From assembly GCA_029706075.1 (NCBI GenBank), contig JAINUG010000070.1, forward strand, positions 2,589,500 through 2,653,499: 64,000 nucleotides of DNA. The letters run 5' to 3'. Below the pieces are notes generated by a model that worked only from the letters and a program-made list of their open reading frames with translations, was not told where the DNA came from and ran no database searches. Position numbers and translations under genes: made by a program. Source of the stretch: Aldrovandia affinis (lineage: Eukaryota; Chordata; Actinopteri; Notacanthiformes; Halosauridae). Of the stretch, positions 34,363 through 44,928 are shown one piece after another; the first letter of the stretch is position 1, and each line of letters starts with the position of its first letter.

Positions 34363-34660
34363 ATTCTTCCATTTGAAATTCCATCATTTGGTGTATTGTT
34401 GATGGTGGTGGAAAACACTGTCTCAGGCGCCGCTCCAGAATCTCCCATAAGTGTTCCATTGTGTTGAGAGCTGGTGACTGAGATAGTCATGGCATATGGC
34501 TTACATCATTTTCATGTTCATCAAACCATCCAATTACCACTCATGCCCTGTGGATGCGGGCGGGCACTATCATCCTGGAAGAGACCACTCCCACCAGGAT
34601 AGAAATGCTTCACCACAGGATGAAGATGATTACTCATAATGGCTTTGTATTTAATGGACA

Positions 34661-34789
34661 CTGGATAGTGCACACAGCACACAAGAAGATAGCATGTGAA
34701 ATGCACTAATTAAACTACCTAGTTACTGTTTAAATGTTAAAAAATAATTATGGTTTTGTTTATACAATTACCTGTAACCATTTTTGTGT
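34661..34789. other. short unassigned stretch
   Basis: No element or exon recognised. Confidence 0.4.
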
Positions 34790-34925
34790 GTGTACTCAAC
34801 ATCCCTACATAGCTGGATATTTACTGGAGCACCTCAATTAGAGTAACCTGCTCAAGGAGTGCAACAGCAGTGCCCCATTGGGGGTATTTGAACCAGCATC
34901 CCCCTGTTAATGAATCACAGGCTTT
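34790..34925 (-). mobile_element. SINE-type repeat fragment (family S6)
   Basis: GCTGGATATTTACTGGAGCA, CCTGCTCAAGGAGTGCAACA and GCAGTGCCCCATTGGGGG, then a B-box-like GTTCAAATACC on the minus strand, match a repeat common in fish whose usual start is the GCGACTTACA block. A relative is at 61805-61985. Confidence 0.6.
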
Positions 34926-35324
34926 GATTGAGTGGCTGACCCGAGACTGCTGTTCAACTTGGCATGCCCTCTTCGGTCTCTGCACCTAGGATCTCAGAAC
35001 AGACTGCATCAAGTGCTCACGTGTGGCCTCTGCTCGCTGCAGGACAGTGTGTCAAAGTCCCGCAAGAGGGTGAGCAATAAGATATCCCCTTTCATAGCAA
35101 AGGGCACTTTTGATTTTATTTATTTATTTATTTAAGTTTTTCCAGGAAACTCAAGCAGCCACCCGGAGACAAGATGGACAACATCAGAGGAGGGTGCTTG
35201 AGAGACCTCTCACAGAGAGAGGATGAGAGAAGAGAGAGGGAGAGGAGGGGGGATCTTAACAAAGTTAAGTCTAAGTGAGAGCAGGCAAAGGGAATGTAGA
35301 ACCACCCTGGCTTTTTAGTATGAT
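34926..35324. other. intronic DNA, no gene recognised
   Basis: Contains (TTTA)n near 35118-35134 and a GA-rich stretch near 35205-35250. No gene seen. Confidence 0.5.
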
Positions 35325-35332
35325 ACTGTGCA

Positions 35333-35646
35333 ACGGTGGTGCAGTGGAACCAGCAAGAAGGTCCTCCAGGCCGGGGCCTTTCTGTGTGGAGTTTGCATGT
35401 TCTCCTGTGTCCGCGTGGGTTTCCTCCGGGTACTGTTTCTTCCCACAGTCCAAAGACATGCACGTTAGGCTAATTGGAGAATCTAAATTGCCCGTAGGTA
35501 TGAGTGTGTGAGTGAATGGTGTATGTAATTGACCTGTCCAGGGTGTATTCCTGCCTCTCGTCCCAATGCATGCTGGGATAGGCTCCAGCCCCCCCGCGAC
35601 CCTAACTAGGAATAAGCGGCTGAAGATGAGATGAGATGAGATGGAG
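35333..35646 (+). mobile_element. tRNA-headed SINE (family S1), variant with (GATGA)n tail
   Basis: Starts at the ACGGTGGTGCAGTGG A box and contains TTTCTGTGTGGAGTTTGC, GTCCAAAGACATGCACG and GGATAGGCTCCAGCCC. It ends in GAGATGAGATGAGATGAG, not the GGATGG repeat of its relatives. ACTGTGCA at 35325-35332 and 35647-35654 is a plausible 8-bp target duplication. Confidence 0.85.
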
Positions 35647-35654
35647 ACTGTGCA

Positions 35655-38248
35655 GTCGGTGTGAATTGCAGGCCGAAGAGGCATATGAGCACTTCCTGTT
35701 TTCTTGCCTGCAGCAAAATACAAAGAATAAAACAGGACACATGCGTGAATCAATGGTGTATATTGATTCCAGAATATGAACCTTTTCATTCTTTTCTTAA
35801 TTTCCAATCCTACTGGGAGACGAGCAGCAAGTCTGTCTGTAGAGTGCAGACATTCTATCTACCAGAGGAGTCACTCTTGCACGATGGGATAATGTCTATC
35901 CCTCTGACTGAAACCCTCTATCCCCGATGCGACGCTACAGCTAATCACGCGTTGCCTGCCCTCCATCCACATACTGAAACCCAGTTTCTCAGCAGGATGA
36001 GCCACCCGATTGACCCATGTGCAGAACACAACATGACTCATTCAGAGCAAAATATACAGATCTGTTTTTAGTTACTCCTCAGTGAAACAACGCTAAAACA
36101 ACTGAGAACGCCAAGTAGTGTGTGTGAATAATTAAAAACCCAATTAAACGAGCAAAATATTTACAGTATAAAGCAATTTACAGTGAAGGGGGTTAAGGGG
36201 TGTCCGATATGAGGTCCACCTGCCAACTCCCACACACAATCACCATTATGTCATACACAATTTCAGAAACAGACAGAATGTTAATACTAACCATAGTACC
36301 AAAAATAAGCATGCTTAGAATAGAAACAAACAACAAAAATTGGGACATTAGGATCCTTAAATTATTGCTTTTCAAATGAAAGACACTGTATGCCATCATG
36401 ATGCATTCAAAAGGCTGAATGGTAAAGGAGGCTTCAAAAAGCAGCTGATGGGAGATGGAGTCCTGAGGTTGTCAAACACGTTTCAAAGTCTCATGCCATG
36501 TACTTCACCACCCCTTATGCCTTCTGGTTTCACTCTGCCTTTTGAAAGCATCCCAACAGTTGCCATGTTGAGCCTTAAAAGGTATGGGACATCCTTTGTG
36601 TTAACTTCAGCAATAAAGTGAACTCCACCTAAAGTAGTGATGGTTGAAGTAACTCTTCAATCATTGTTTTTTCTTGTGAAGAGCAAAACCTTTTGATTGG
36701 TTCAAGCAAGGTCATTTTAGCTTCTCCCACTCCACCCACCTTCGGTGTCTCGATACCTCATTTTCCCATCACTAGTTTAAAAAAATAGATGAAAGACAAT
36801 AGATGTGGAGTGCCAGTATCAAAGTATAAAATCGGTTGTGGTAAAAAAATAATAATAATTGTACTAAATTCTTATTGTTCAGATGTATCATTCAATCAAT
36901 AAACAACTTGCATGCCTACCTCAGATACTTGCACTTATTTTGGCTGCCTCCTCTTCTCAGTGTAATTACAGCCCGTCTGTTCTCACGGATTTAACCAATG
37001 CCTTTCCAGCTCATTATTTTGGCTTGCTTGCTATACTGCAGCATCAGACAGCTCTAGTTATCACAGTATCCATTACACATCAGACATAAAGCTCTTCCAA
37101 GCATTCACCATTAAAATACTGTATATTCTTGATTTATCATTAGAAAGATTTTCTTATTCTGATGTATCCATTACGGACAAAATCTGGCCTGCAAGATTTC
37201 TATTTATGAGGAACAGTTTGCTGGAAAATAGTGTTAAAGAACTGGTAATTACTTTAGACTTTTGCTTTCGAAAAAAAAAAGACATGAGATTCCAAACAGA
37301 CTTTTGGAATTTCCATTTACTTGCCTGTACTGGCAGAACAGCTGAGACAAACACAAGTACAGTAAGTTTAGATAAGAATACGACTAAGTTTAACAAGAAC
37401 AGACCATTTTTCTCATCAGAGCTCGTTATGCTTTCTTCTTCTCCTGAAAACGACAAGGGCTTCTGTTCCCACTGTGAATGCTGTTAAAGCATGTCTACTG
37501 TATGCATTGATTCTGAAAAAGGGAAAACATCTAAGTGTCAGGAGAAATATACGCCTAACTAAATGTCACCTAAGCCCTTTTGTTCTGCCTGTGCAATTAC
37601 TTGAAACACTGCATTTGATCAACTTCAGTAATCTGTTTTTAAATTCGATAAATGTCTATAAAATTTGCCCGGAGTCTCCTTTTTGTTTGAAACTGCAGAC
37701 ATTAAAGGCCTTGTTTTGAAGGGAAATATGACAAAATGATCAATGAAGCCGGCTAGCTCTTTATTTCTATGTTGGATCATTGTTTAGGTGTGTGCACTGG
37801 CACCGACATAGGACACAGTGATTAATGGCCTTAAACATCTGCCAGGAACAGTGCAGCTTTAACACAGCGGGCATCAGCAATGGCAAAATATTCTGCTTTG
37901 TATTTGTGTGATTTGCAACTATAGATATTAATGAAAATGAATAATCAAATCTCTGTTGGGTCATTGGCTGCTGAGTCTGTTGTGTCATCATTCATTCCCA
38001 GTCCTTCTGAGATCAATCAAGTGCATTAATGTGGCCCTGCAATCACAACACTCAGGCAAGGCAAATATAAGTGGGTCGATAAAGTCACTCACAGGCAAGA
38101 GTCAAGATCAACAACAACAAGGAAGTATCAGTTCCAGTTCCAGTGAACCAAGAGCACACAATTCCACTGTCTTTACAAAGGCTTTGCTGAATAGAATGTA
38201 CCATCTAGAATCCCTGCTTTGCGTTCCTGATTTTTTCCCATTTTGGTG
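35655..38248. other. intronic DNA; one S4 repeat scrap
   Basis: 35945-36012 (CATACTGAAACCCAGTTTCT, CAGGATGAGCCACCC) matches part of the S4 copy at 29940-30000. The rest, including several short open frames, has no recognised exon, RNA gene or transposon. Confidence 0.5.
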
Positions 38249-38261
38249 CCAAATTATACCC

Positions 38262-38620
38262 ATCCATCCATTGTCTAAGCCGCTTATTCCTGGTCAGGGT
38301 CGCGGGGGGGGGCTGGAGCCTATCCCAGCATGCGTTCCGGGCGAGAGGCAGGAATACACCCTGGACAGGTCGCCAATCCATCACAGGGCACACACACCAT
38401 TCACTCACACACTCATACCTACGGGCAATTTAGACTCTCCAATTAGCCTAACGTGCATGTCTTTGGACTGTGGGAAGAAACCGGAGCACCCGGAGGAAAC
38501 CCACGCGGACACGGGGAGAACACGCAAACTCCGCACAGAAAGGCCCCCGGCCTGGACTCGAACCCGAGACCCTCTCGCTGTGAGGCGACAGTGCTATCCA
38601 CTGCACCACCGTGCCGCCTT
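38262..38620 (-). mobile_element. tRNA-headed SINE (family S1), full length with 13-bp target duplication
   Basis: Same structure and orientation as 813-1173, with A box (TGGTGCAGTGG) and B box (GGGTTCGAGTCC) near the 38620 end and a GGATGGATGG end at 38262. CCAAATTATACCC flanks it at 38249-38261 and 38621-38633. The perfect duplication and high similarity to the other full copy suggest recent activity. Confidence 0.93.
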
Positions 38621-38691
38621 CCAAATTATACCCTCCATTGATTAAATTCCCCCACCCCCCCATGAACCCACCGCATACAACTACGGGACCA

Positions 38692-38938
38692 GCCACTACC
38701 CAGGGACTAGCAGTGACGTGGACGGGTGAACCACCTCCTTCGAGATGGACTCCACCAAGCCATTGACTGTGATTCCGATACCCACTGGGAAGCCTTCTGT
38801 ACACACAACAAGCCCGTGCCGGCTTCCCTCCCTCCTCCCCTGGGGCAGACAGACAATTGCCGCACCCTGAGTGGGACTCCCGGCCAGAGCCGGGCTGGCA
38901 CAGCCGGTGGAATCACACCCTGGCCGCAGTGAGAAATT
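38692..38938 (-). mobile_element. SINE fragment (family S2)
   Basis: On the minus strand it reads TTTCTCACTGCGGCCAGGG, GATTCCACC, GGGAGGGAAGCCGGC and GGAGGTGGTTCACC, parallel to 13668-13880. The A-box side of the head is missing. Confidence 0.75.
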
Positions 38939-39740
38939 TGACTTTACTTTTCTTAGTTCTAGTTCTAGAATTTTACAGTTCTTTGAGGATGCCATTAGCA
39001 GCTCTTTATGATGTCATAAATTACAATCGAATAGAATGTCACAGCTTGTTCTAGAATAAACATCATAATGCTGTCGCACTAACAGTTCCATGCCTGCACT
39101 GATGACATCACAGATGAAGTCCAAAGGCCAGAATCTATAGTAAGTAAAAGTATTTTATCAAAGTATCATTATAATGAAACAAGCTGACTGAATGCACGGA
39201 TAAGTTAAACCTCCCTTGTGGCAGATGGTCTGTCACATTCTCACAGTTGACCTTGAAACTAATTTGGCGTGTTCCTCTTCCTTACCTGTTGCTGTTCTTT
39301 TTTTCTCACCAGCTCATTCCTGTACCTTGAATTTGATTATGGGCATGTCCCTTATCTCAAATGTTTTGATATATTGATGCTTTCATCTGTCGGTTGTCGT
39401 GTGTTTTTGCTCAGACATTTGGATTGCTCCAAATGAGTTTAAGATGTGTCAGACAACAATACAAAACATCTCTCACATAATGAAGATCTGAGTGTACCAG
39501 TCAAAAAGAACAGCTCCATTTTTACAGATTATTTAGTTCAGAAGCACACACATTTACAAAGGTTTACACTTTGCAGTACTTTTTTATTTGAAATGAGCAG
39601 ACGTAGAGCTGTCTAACAGCATCAATTATGTTCAGCATGCCTGCTGAATAAAACATCAATGAACTAACTTTATCTCTAATGAGGAAGTCATTAGTACAAG
39701 CCTGAGTAAGGGATTAATGTACAGTTATGTATAAAAGTTG
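38939..39740. other. intronic DNA, no gene recognised
   Basis: No exon or element recognised. Confidence 0.5.
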
Positions 39741-39744
39741 GTGT

Positions 39745-40061
39745 GGACATAAAGTGTCTTAATAGGGCTGCAACCTGGCCATAGCATCCCTCTCTGAAGT
39801 TATCCATGGACTGTTCCTGATGAAACTGCCTGCTCATGCCCTAGATTGACATTTGCAGTCAACTGAGTCAACAACTTGTCTGTTTTGCCTATAATCTCGA
39901 ATCAATGATGATGTCTTTCCATCAGACTTCCATGCCAACATCACCTTAGCCGCTGTTCCTCATGAAACATTGCTTAATTAACTCAGGAACCTGTGTGTGA
40001 ATCACCAGCTTTCAATATAATTTGCATTCCTCATTTACTTTATTTTGGTAATGTTACCTGT
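39745..40061. mobile_element. short non-autonomous T4-type Tc1 derivative
   Basis: Left side has GGACATAAAGTGTCTTAATA, matching the sub-terminal sequence of the T4 element at 32740. The right end TTTATTTTGGTAATG-TTACCTGTA is the inverted T4 terminus. The roughly 315-bp spacing and lack of transposase core point to an internally deleted copy. The extreme left tip is degraded. Confidence 0.65.
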
Positions 40062-41993
40062 ACATCTTAAATTTCATTGGATAGTTTGACTTTCATACTG
40101 TCCTCCCTTCTGTCTTTGGGGATATATTTTAATGAATCACACATTAATAACGTGATGCCAAATCACAATTTAGAAAGCTGCATACTGGCTGGTTTTGCGC
40201 ATATTCCCCAACATACATTACTAATTTACCGGGTCTCATAATTATTGCCTTCATTGTTTTCTTTTCTCGGAACAGCTGTGAATTCTGAGATGCATTTAAG
40301 CAAACAGCCCCACAGGTAAGGAAAAGCTGCCCAGAATAATCCACCGATTGTTCACTCTCCAATCCAAAGGGCTGTGGAGTCATTCACTTCACACACATCT
40401 ACAAAAAAAAAGAGTAATTCACCAAGCACCGAATGACACTGCTGGATGACCAAATGGCGGTTTCAGTTTTTACCAACAGCGATGATAGCTCACCTTTCCC
40501 CATTTTAAAAGTGGACACAAACTCTGCGTCACCTCCTTCCTAAAGCAGATAAAAAGAGAGAAGACTTGTGTGGAAAATGTAATTATCCACCGCAGGCTTG
40601 GGACACGGGGAGGAAGCACAAAGCAAATTTCACTGCGATTCCCAGAAGCCTTGCGCTCTCCAATCCCTGCTGGATTTGTCCACACTCAATCCACCCCAAC
40701 TCAAAACTGCTCTAATCCCCTTCTTTAACATCTATAACTAGATTCCTCCTAAATCTATACATCCTGTTATAAATAATGACCTCTAGTACTTTGCTTATTT
40801 TTAAAATGTATTAATTGTTTATTGTTTAAGTCTGACGGATGTTTCTCAGGAGAATGCGGATGACTTTAAAAAAATGTATTTTTGGAACAATAAAAAATAA
40901 AATAAAGAACTCATTGAAATTTGTCAGGAAACCGCCAGACATTAGTGCATACAGGAGTAATTGATTCACTCAAGAGCTAATATAATTCACCAAGGACCTA
41001 AGAAAAATGAAAATCAAACCTTTTAGCACTCTACTTTAATGGAAGTAAAGGCATGTCTACTCCTATCAAATAAAGTCCATTTTACTATGAGCATTAAATT
41101 ATCCTATTCTTTCACACCCAATGAAAGCAATTAGAGAAGAGACAGGCCAATAAAGGCTGAACAGAGAAAGCAGTCATTTCATTTCTCACTCCACACCTAA
41201 CCCCTGCCTGCAGGACTTATCAAGCACCCGACAGAGCTGCAAACAATTAACGCTAAGACCCAGGTGCTCCCTGTCCATAAAACATTCTGTCCTTCATTTT
41301 GAGTAGCCAATCAAACTCTTTTTTTGGGTGCTACCAACATCGGGAGTTTGGCGGTCGCTGCAATAAACCCAATAAATTTATGAGAAAAGGAAAATAGATT
41401 TTTAAAAAGTCGCATAAATATGCTGCCAGAGGACAAGGACAAGGTAATGTTTAATTTCTAAATCTGAGGACCTTGTAGATACTGTTCCCTAATTGTTCTG
41501 TACACTTTATTGATTGACAGCTGAGTGATGGGTGTATTTTTAAGCCTTCTATTAGTGACAATGGAAGTGTTGACTCTTCTGATTGTCTTGGTAAAGCAGA
41601 TATAACACAAAGCAAGCCGTCACAGCACAGACCTTTCAAACATTTGTCACGAAAAACAAAGTCCAGAACTGAAACAATAGCATAGAATATATTTTATTGG
41701 GATTGCTGTCACAAATCACAATGTCAAAAGAAAATGATTGGGACTGTATGATAACGCTGAACTGACCTATCCCTGAAGCCCAGATTCAATAGAGCTTGCA
41801 ATACACCATGCCCTTAAAGGGCAATGGTTAAAATTTGATGCATTTTATAATGTGAATCAAGCTTATACGTATGCGCAATTGAACATGCGGAAACGCTTCC
41901 CAGTACCAATTCATTCCACCTCCTGTGGATGACACAAATCAACTTCACTGCCAACCTGACTTTTTCATTATAGTGAATAGAGATTATATATAT
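40062..41993. other. intronic DNA, no gene recognised
   Basis: AT-rich intron. Short open frames here show no recognised domain. Confidence 0.5.
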
Positions 41994-42295
41994 TGTGGCA
42001 TCCCAAGGGGCAGCATGAGGAAATGGCTGCCTGCCCCTTTAACTCTTGTGAGCCACTAGAGCCATGAGGACTACAGCTCCCAGCAGCCTGCAGTCCCACA
42101 CCTCATTGCCACCAGCGGAAGCAAGTGAAGCAATTGGGACTACTGGCAGCTGCATACAATTTGGGGACTAAAGAAAATTTGCACCTTTTCCTCAAGCAAA
42201 TGGCAGAGTACCAGAAGGGAAATGCATAGTGAGTGGGGAAGAGTTAGAGGATTGCTCTTCGGATTTGACTTGGATTGTTTTGAGAACCCCGTTTT
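41994..42295 (+). mobile_element. LTR-like repeat (fossil), truncated copy
   Basis: TGTGGCATCCCAAGGGGCAG at the start, as in 30619 and 4776, again preceded by an AT run (ATTATATATAT). The right side is cut off by the SINE that begins near 42296, so the polyadenylation-signal end is missing. Confidence 0.55.
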
Positions 42296-42443
42296 AATAT
42301 ATGCCATTTAGCAGACGCTTTTATCCAAAGCGACTTACAGTAGTGAATGCATATATTATTTTTTTCAGTGTATGTGGCCCCAGTGGGGATTGAACCCACA
42401 ACCTAAGCGTTGTTAATTGCTCTACCAACCCACAGAGAACAAC
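42296..42443 (-). mobile_element. tRNA-headed SINE (family S5)
   Basis: Minus strand: head partly degraded (GTTGGTAGAGCAATTAAC), B box (GGGTTCAATCCCC), then TGTAAGTCGCTTTGGATAAA and AGCGTCTGCTAAATGGC. Closely parallel to 18229-18368. It truncates the LTR-like repeat. Confidence 0.8.
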
Positions 42444-42450
42444 GATTATT

Positions 42451-42765
42451 GTGAATTGAATTGAATTGAATTGAATTGAATTGCGTTGAATTGAATTGAA
42501 TTGAATTGAATTGAATTGCTCTGAACCAACTGAGCCACAGAGAACCACACAGCAAGAAGGTCTTTGTGCCTTTCTGTGTGGAGTTTGCATGTTCTATGTG
42601 CGTGGGTGTTTGAGGAACTGGCAAATTGGAGTCTAAATTTTTGAGTGAAAGTGAATGGTGTGTGTTGAATTGAATTGAATTGAATTGAATTGAATTGAAT
42701 TGAATGGATGGATGGATTGAATTGAATTGAATTGAATTGAATTGAATTGAATTGAATTGATCATT
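42451..42765. repeat. (TTGAA)n arrays mixed with SINE pieces
   Basis: Three runs of the same pentamer (42451-42518, 42665-42703, 42716-42762) are separated by rearranged pieces of an S1-type SINE (CAGCAAGAAGGTC, TTTCTGTGTGGAGTTTGC, AATTGGAGTCTAAATT at 42551-42640) and by GGATGGATGG. The pentamer may have grown from an L2- or SINE-type tail. Confidence 0.85.
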
Positions 42766-42767
42766 GC

Positions 42768-42905
42768 AATGGGATCTTTTATGACCACAGAGAGTCAGGA
42801 CCTCGGTTTTTTCCGTCCCATCTGAACAACAGACATGTAGTCCAATGGGATCAAAATCAGAACCTTAGTATTGCCAGTGCCATGCTCTACCTAACTGAGC
42901 TACAG
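42768..42905 (-). mobile_element. tRNA-headed SINE with the fish repeat body
   Basis: Minus strand: GTCCTGTAGCTCAGTTAGGT gives an A box, TTCTGATTTTGATCCC a weak B box, then CCGAGGTCCTGACTCTCTGT and ATAAAAGATCCCATTG, related to 31545-31800. It runs directly into the TTGAA array, which is its 3' tail. Confidence 0.7.
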
Positions 42906-44439
42906 GACTATGACTTTACATTACTGAATATAAATGTAAAAATATTAAAAATAGTAATTCAAAAATATTAATTTAAATTAAAACTAGAGAAGATCATAAA
43001 CTCATTCAGTACAGGACAATTTGCTGAAAGAGCAAGTATTGCAAATGTATGAAATATGAATTTCTTACTGATACCCTTTGAATGAAGAATATAGATGCGA
43101 AGCTCTTTGTGCTGTTTCTTATGTAACACTAGGACTTTGGCAGTAGCTGACTGCTTGACTTTAACATTCATACTGTTCACAAGTGAAACAGGGTGATGTG
43201 CAAACCTATCTGCAGAACATTATTTCGCTTATTTGAAAAGAACAACAAAAAAGTATATGGATGAAAAAGCAAGATCCTATTGTGTGTGTGTGTGGCGTAA
43301 GACTGCAGGGTAAAGCCATGGTACTGCAGTGATTTATCACCTAAGGAAACAGCAGATCACAGAGGAGTTGGACTACACCGTAGTCTTCTGACAGACTCCC
43401 TTAGAAAAGTCTTCCGTACCGAAGAGAAGAGGTTGGTAAGAACGGGAGCGAGTGCTGATGAACCCCAGTTTGGCAGTGCACAACACCATTAATGTATTTA
43501 CTAGAGCAAAATGACGGCTGAGAAGCACTCAAAATCTCCACCACAGCATGACAGGGACCTTACAGCCTTGTTTGTGAGCAACGCTACAGTAAAGCAAGAC
43601 ATTATCCACTGGCTTGAGTACTATTGTGAAAGCATTTTACTGGGAAGAAAGGCTGCCTAGATATCAAATCAGTTGATTTAGTATTAGCTTGACCATGTTT
43701 CTGGGGGAATAAGGTTTTTGTTTTTTGTTTTTTACTTCTTCAGCAATAGCAGCAGTTGGGCTCAACTACTTTAGAACTTCTAAACCTCCATCCTTAACTC
43801 CGTTGAGTCATTTCGGATGCAAGTCCATCTCTGATCCTTAATCCTTCACATCAATACATGCTGCAGGGTTCTATAGTGTGTGGACAAGCTCCATGGTCTG
43901 GTCTGGTCCAGATTGTGTCAGTGCCGACTGTGGCCAGCAGTCCAGCAAGGTGACGCGTAATTAACGGTAGCATCACCCATAATAGGCTGGGTTGTCCTTG
44001 TCCGTCTCATCACACACCAACACCTGACTCATGTCCGTGCAAGCTTAACTGTGCATCGTACCTTTCAAGGAATTTTGCTAAACAAAAGCTTCACAGATTC
44101 TCAAATGTGTGAAAAAACTTTGTGAAGTTTGGCACTGACATATACGTCTGATACAGCAGGTAAATCTTATCGGCTCAACTTCCAGGCTCATTTGCCTCTA
44201 CTTTGCAAATCAATTACGAGGAAAGCAAATGCAGAAGCAGAAGCTGACACGCTGCCACCATCATAACTGCGGCAGGTGACTAAAACAAGCTCCTCTTAAG
44301 GAGGCACTGCGGTGGCCAGGCTGTGAGAGGAGAGCCCAGGTTCACCTGTGGGCTAAACAGTGGTCACCCACATGGTCCAGACTGGAACTTTGTTCCAACT
44401 AGGCAAGAATTTGCCCTGATTCCTGTAGTGTAATGCAAT
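42906..44439. other. intronic DNA, no gene recognised
   Basis: No exon or element recognised. 43290-44340 is GC-moderate and unassigned. Confidence 0.45.
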
Positions 44440-44928
44440 TAATGTAAAAACACACCTGCTGGGTGTCTGGAACTCTATTGGATTAATGCAACACCATCCT
44501 TCCATACAAATTCCATCATTTGGTGTTTTGTTGATGGTAGTGGAAAACGCTGGCTCAGGCAATGCTCCAGAATCTCCCATAAGTGTTCAATTGGGTTGAG
44601 ATCTGGTGACTGAGATGGCCATGGCACATAGTTTTCAAGCTCATCAAACCATTCAGTGACCACTTGTGCCTTGTGGATAGGACATTGTTCTCCTGGAAGA
44701 GACCACTCCCATCAGGATAGAAATGCTTCACCATAGGATATAGGATGAAGGTGATTTCTCAGAATGACTCAGAATGGCTTTGTATTTATTGGTGTTTACC
44801 CAGCCCTCTAAGGAGTTGAGTGGACCTAAACCATGCCAGGAAAATGCATCCACACCATAACAGAGCCCCCAGAACCCCTGATTTACTCAAGTGTTTTGGT
44901 TATTTTGACAGTTACCTGTACATTGCTG
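44440..44928 (-). mobile_element. T4-type Tc1 element, 3' part with terminal repeat
   Basis: The right end GTTATTTTGACAGTTACCTGTA near 44907-44928 is the T4 terminal repeat. Upstream on the plus strand are AACCATGCCAGGAAAATGC, GAAGAGACCACTCCC and CCAGAATCTCCCATAAGTG. The minus-strand frame 44663-44475 codes WPSQSPDLNPIEHLWEILE, the Tc1-family motif with the third acidic residue. The N-terminal half is missing. Confidence 0.85.
44475..44663 (-). pseudogene. Tc1-family transposase C-terminal fragment
   Basis: 62 codons: MVTEWFDELENYVPWPSQSP, DLNPIEHLWEILEHCLSQRF and a diverged end. It corresponds to the last fifth of the transposase, including the catalytic Glu of the DDE triad. No start-proximal domains are present, so it is a remnant. 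Confidence 0.85.

Larger units (their letters stand above)
32705..34660 (-). mobile_element. Tc1-like element (family T4), truncated, split by an L2 LINE
   Basis: The left end after TA (32703-32704) reads CAAGTACCTGCCAAAATAAA, followed by ACCAACATAAAGTGTCTTAA. After the L2 (32832-34362) the element resumes at TTCCATTTGAAATTCCATCA and continues through CCAGAATCTCCCATAAGTG and GAAGAGACCACTCCCACC. This part codes the transposase C-terminal core on the minus strand, as in 44460-44925. The far end is lost near 34660. Confidence 0.85.
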
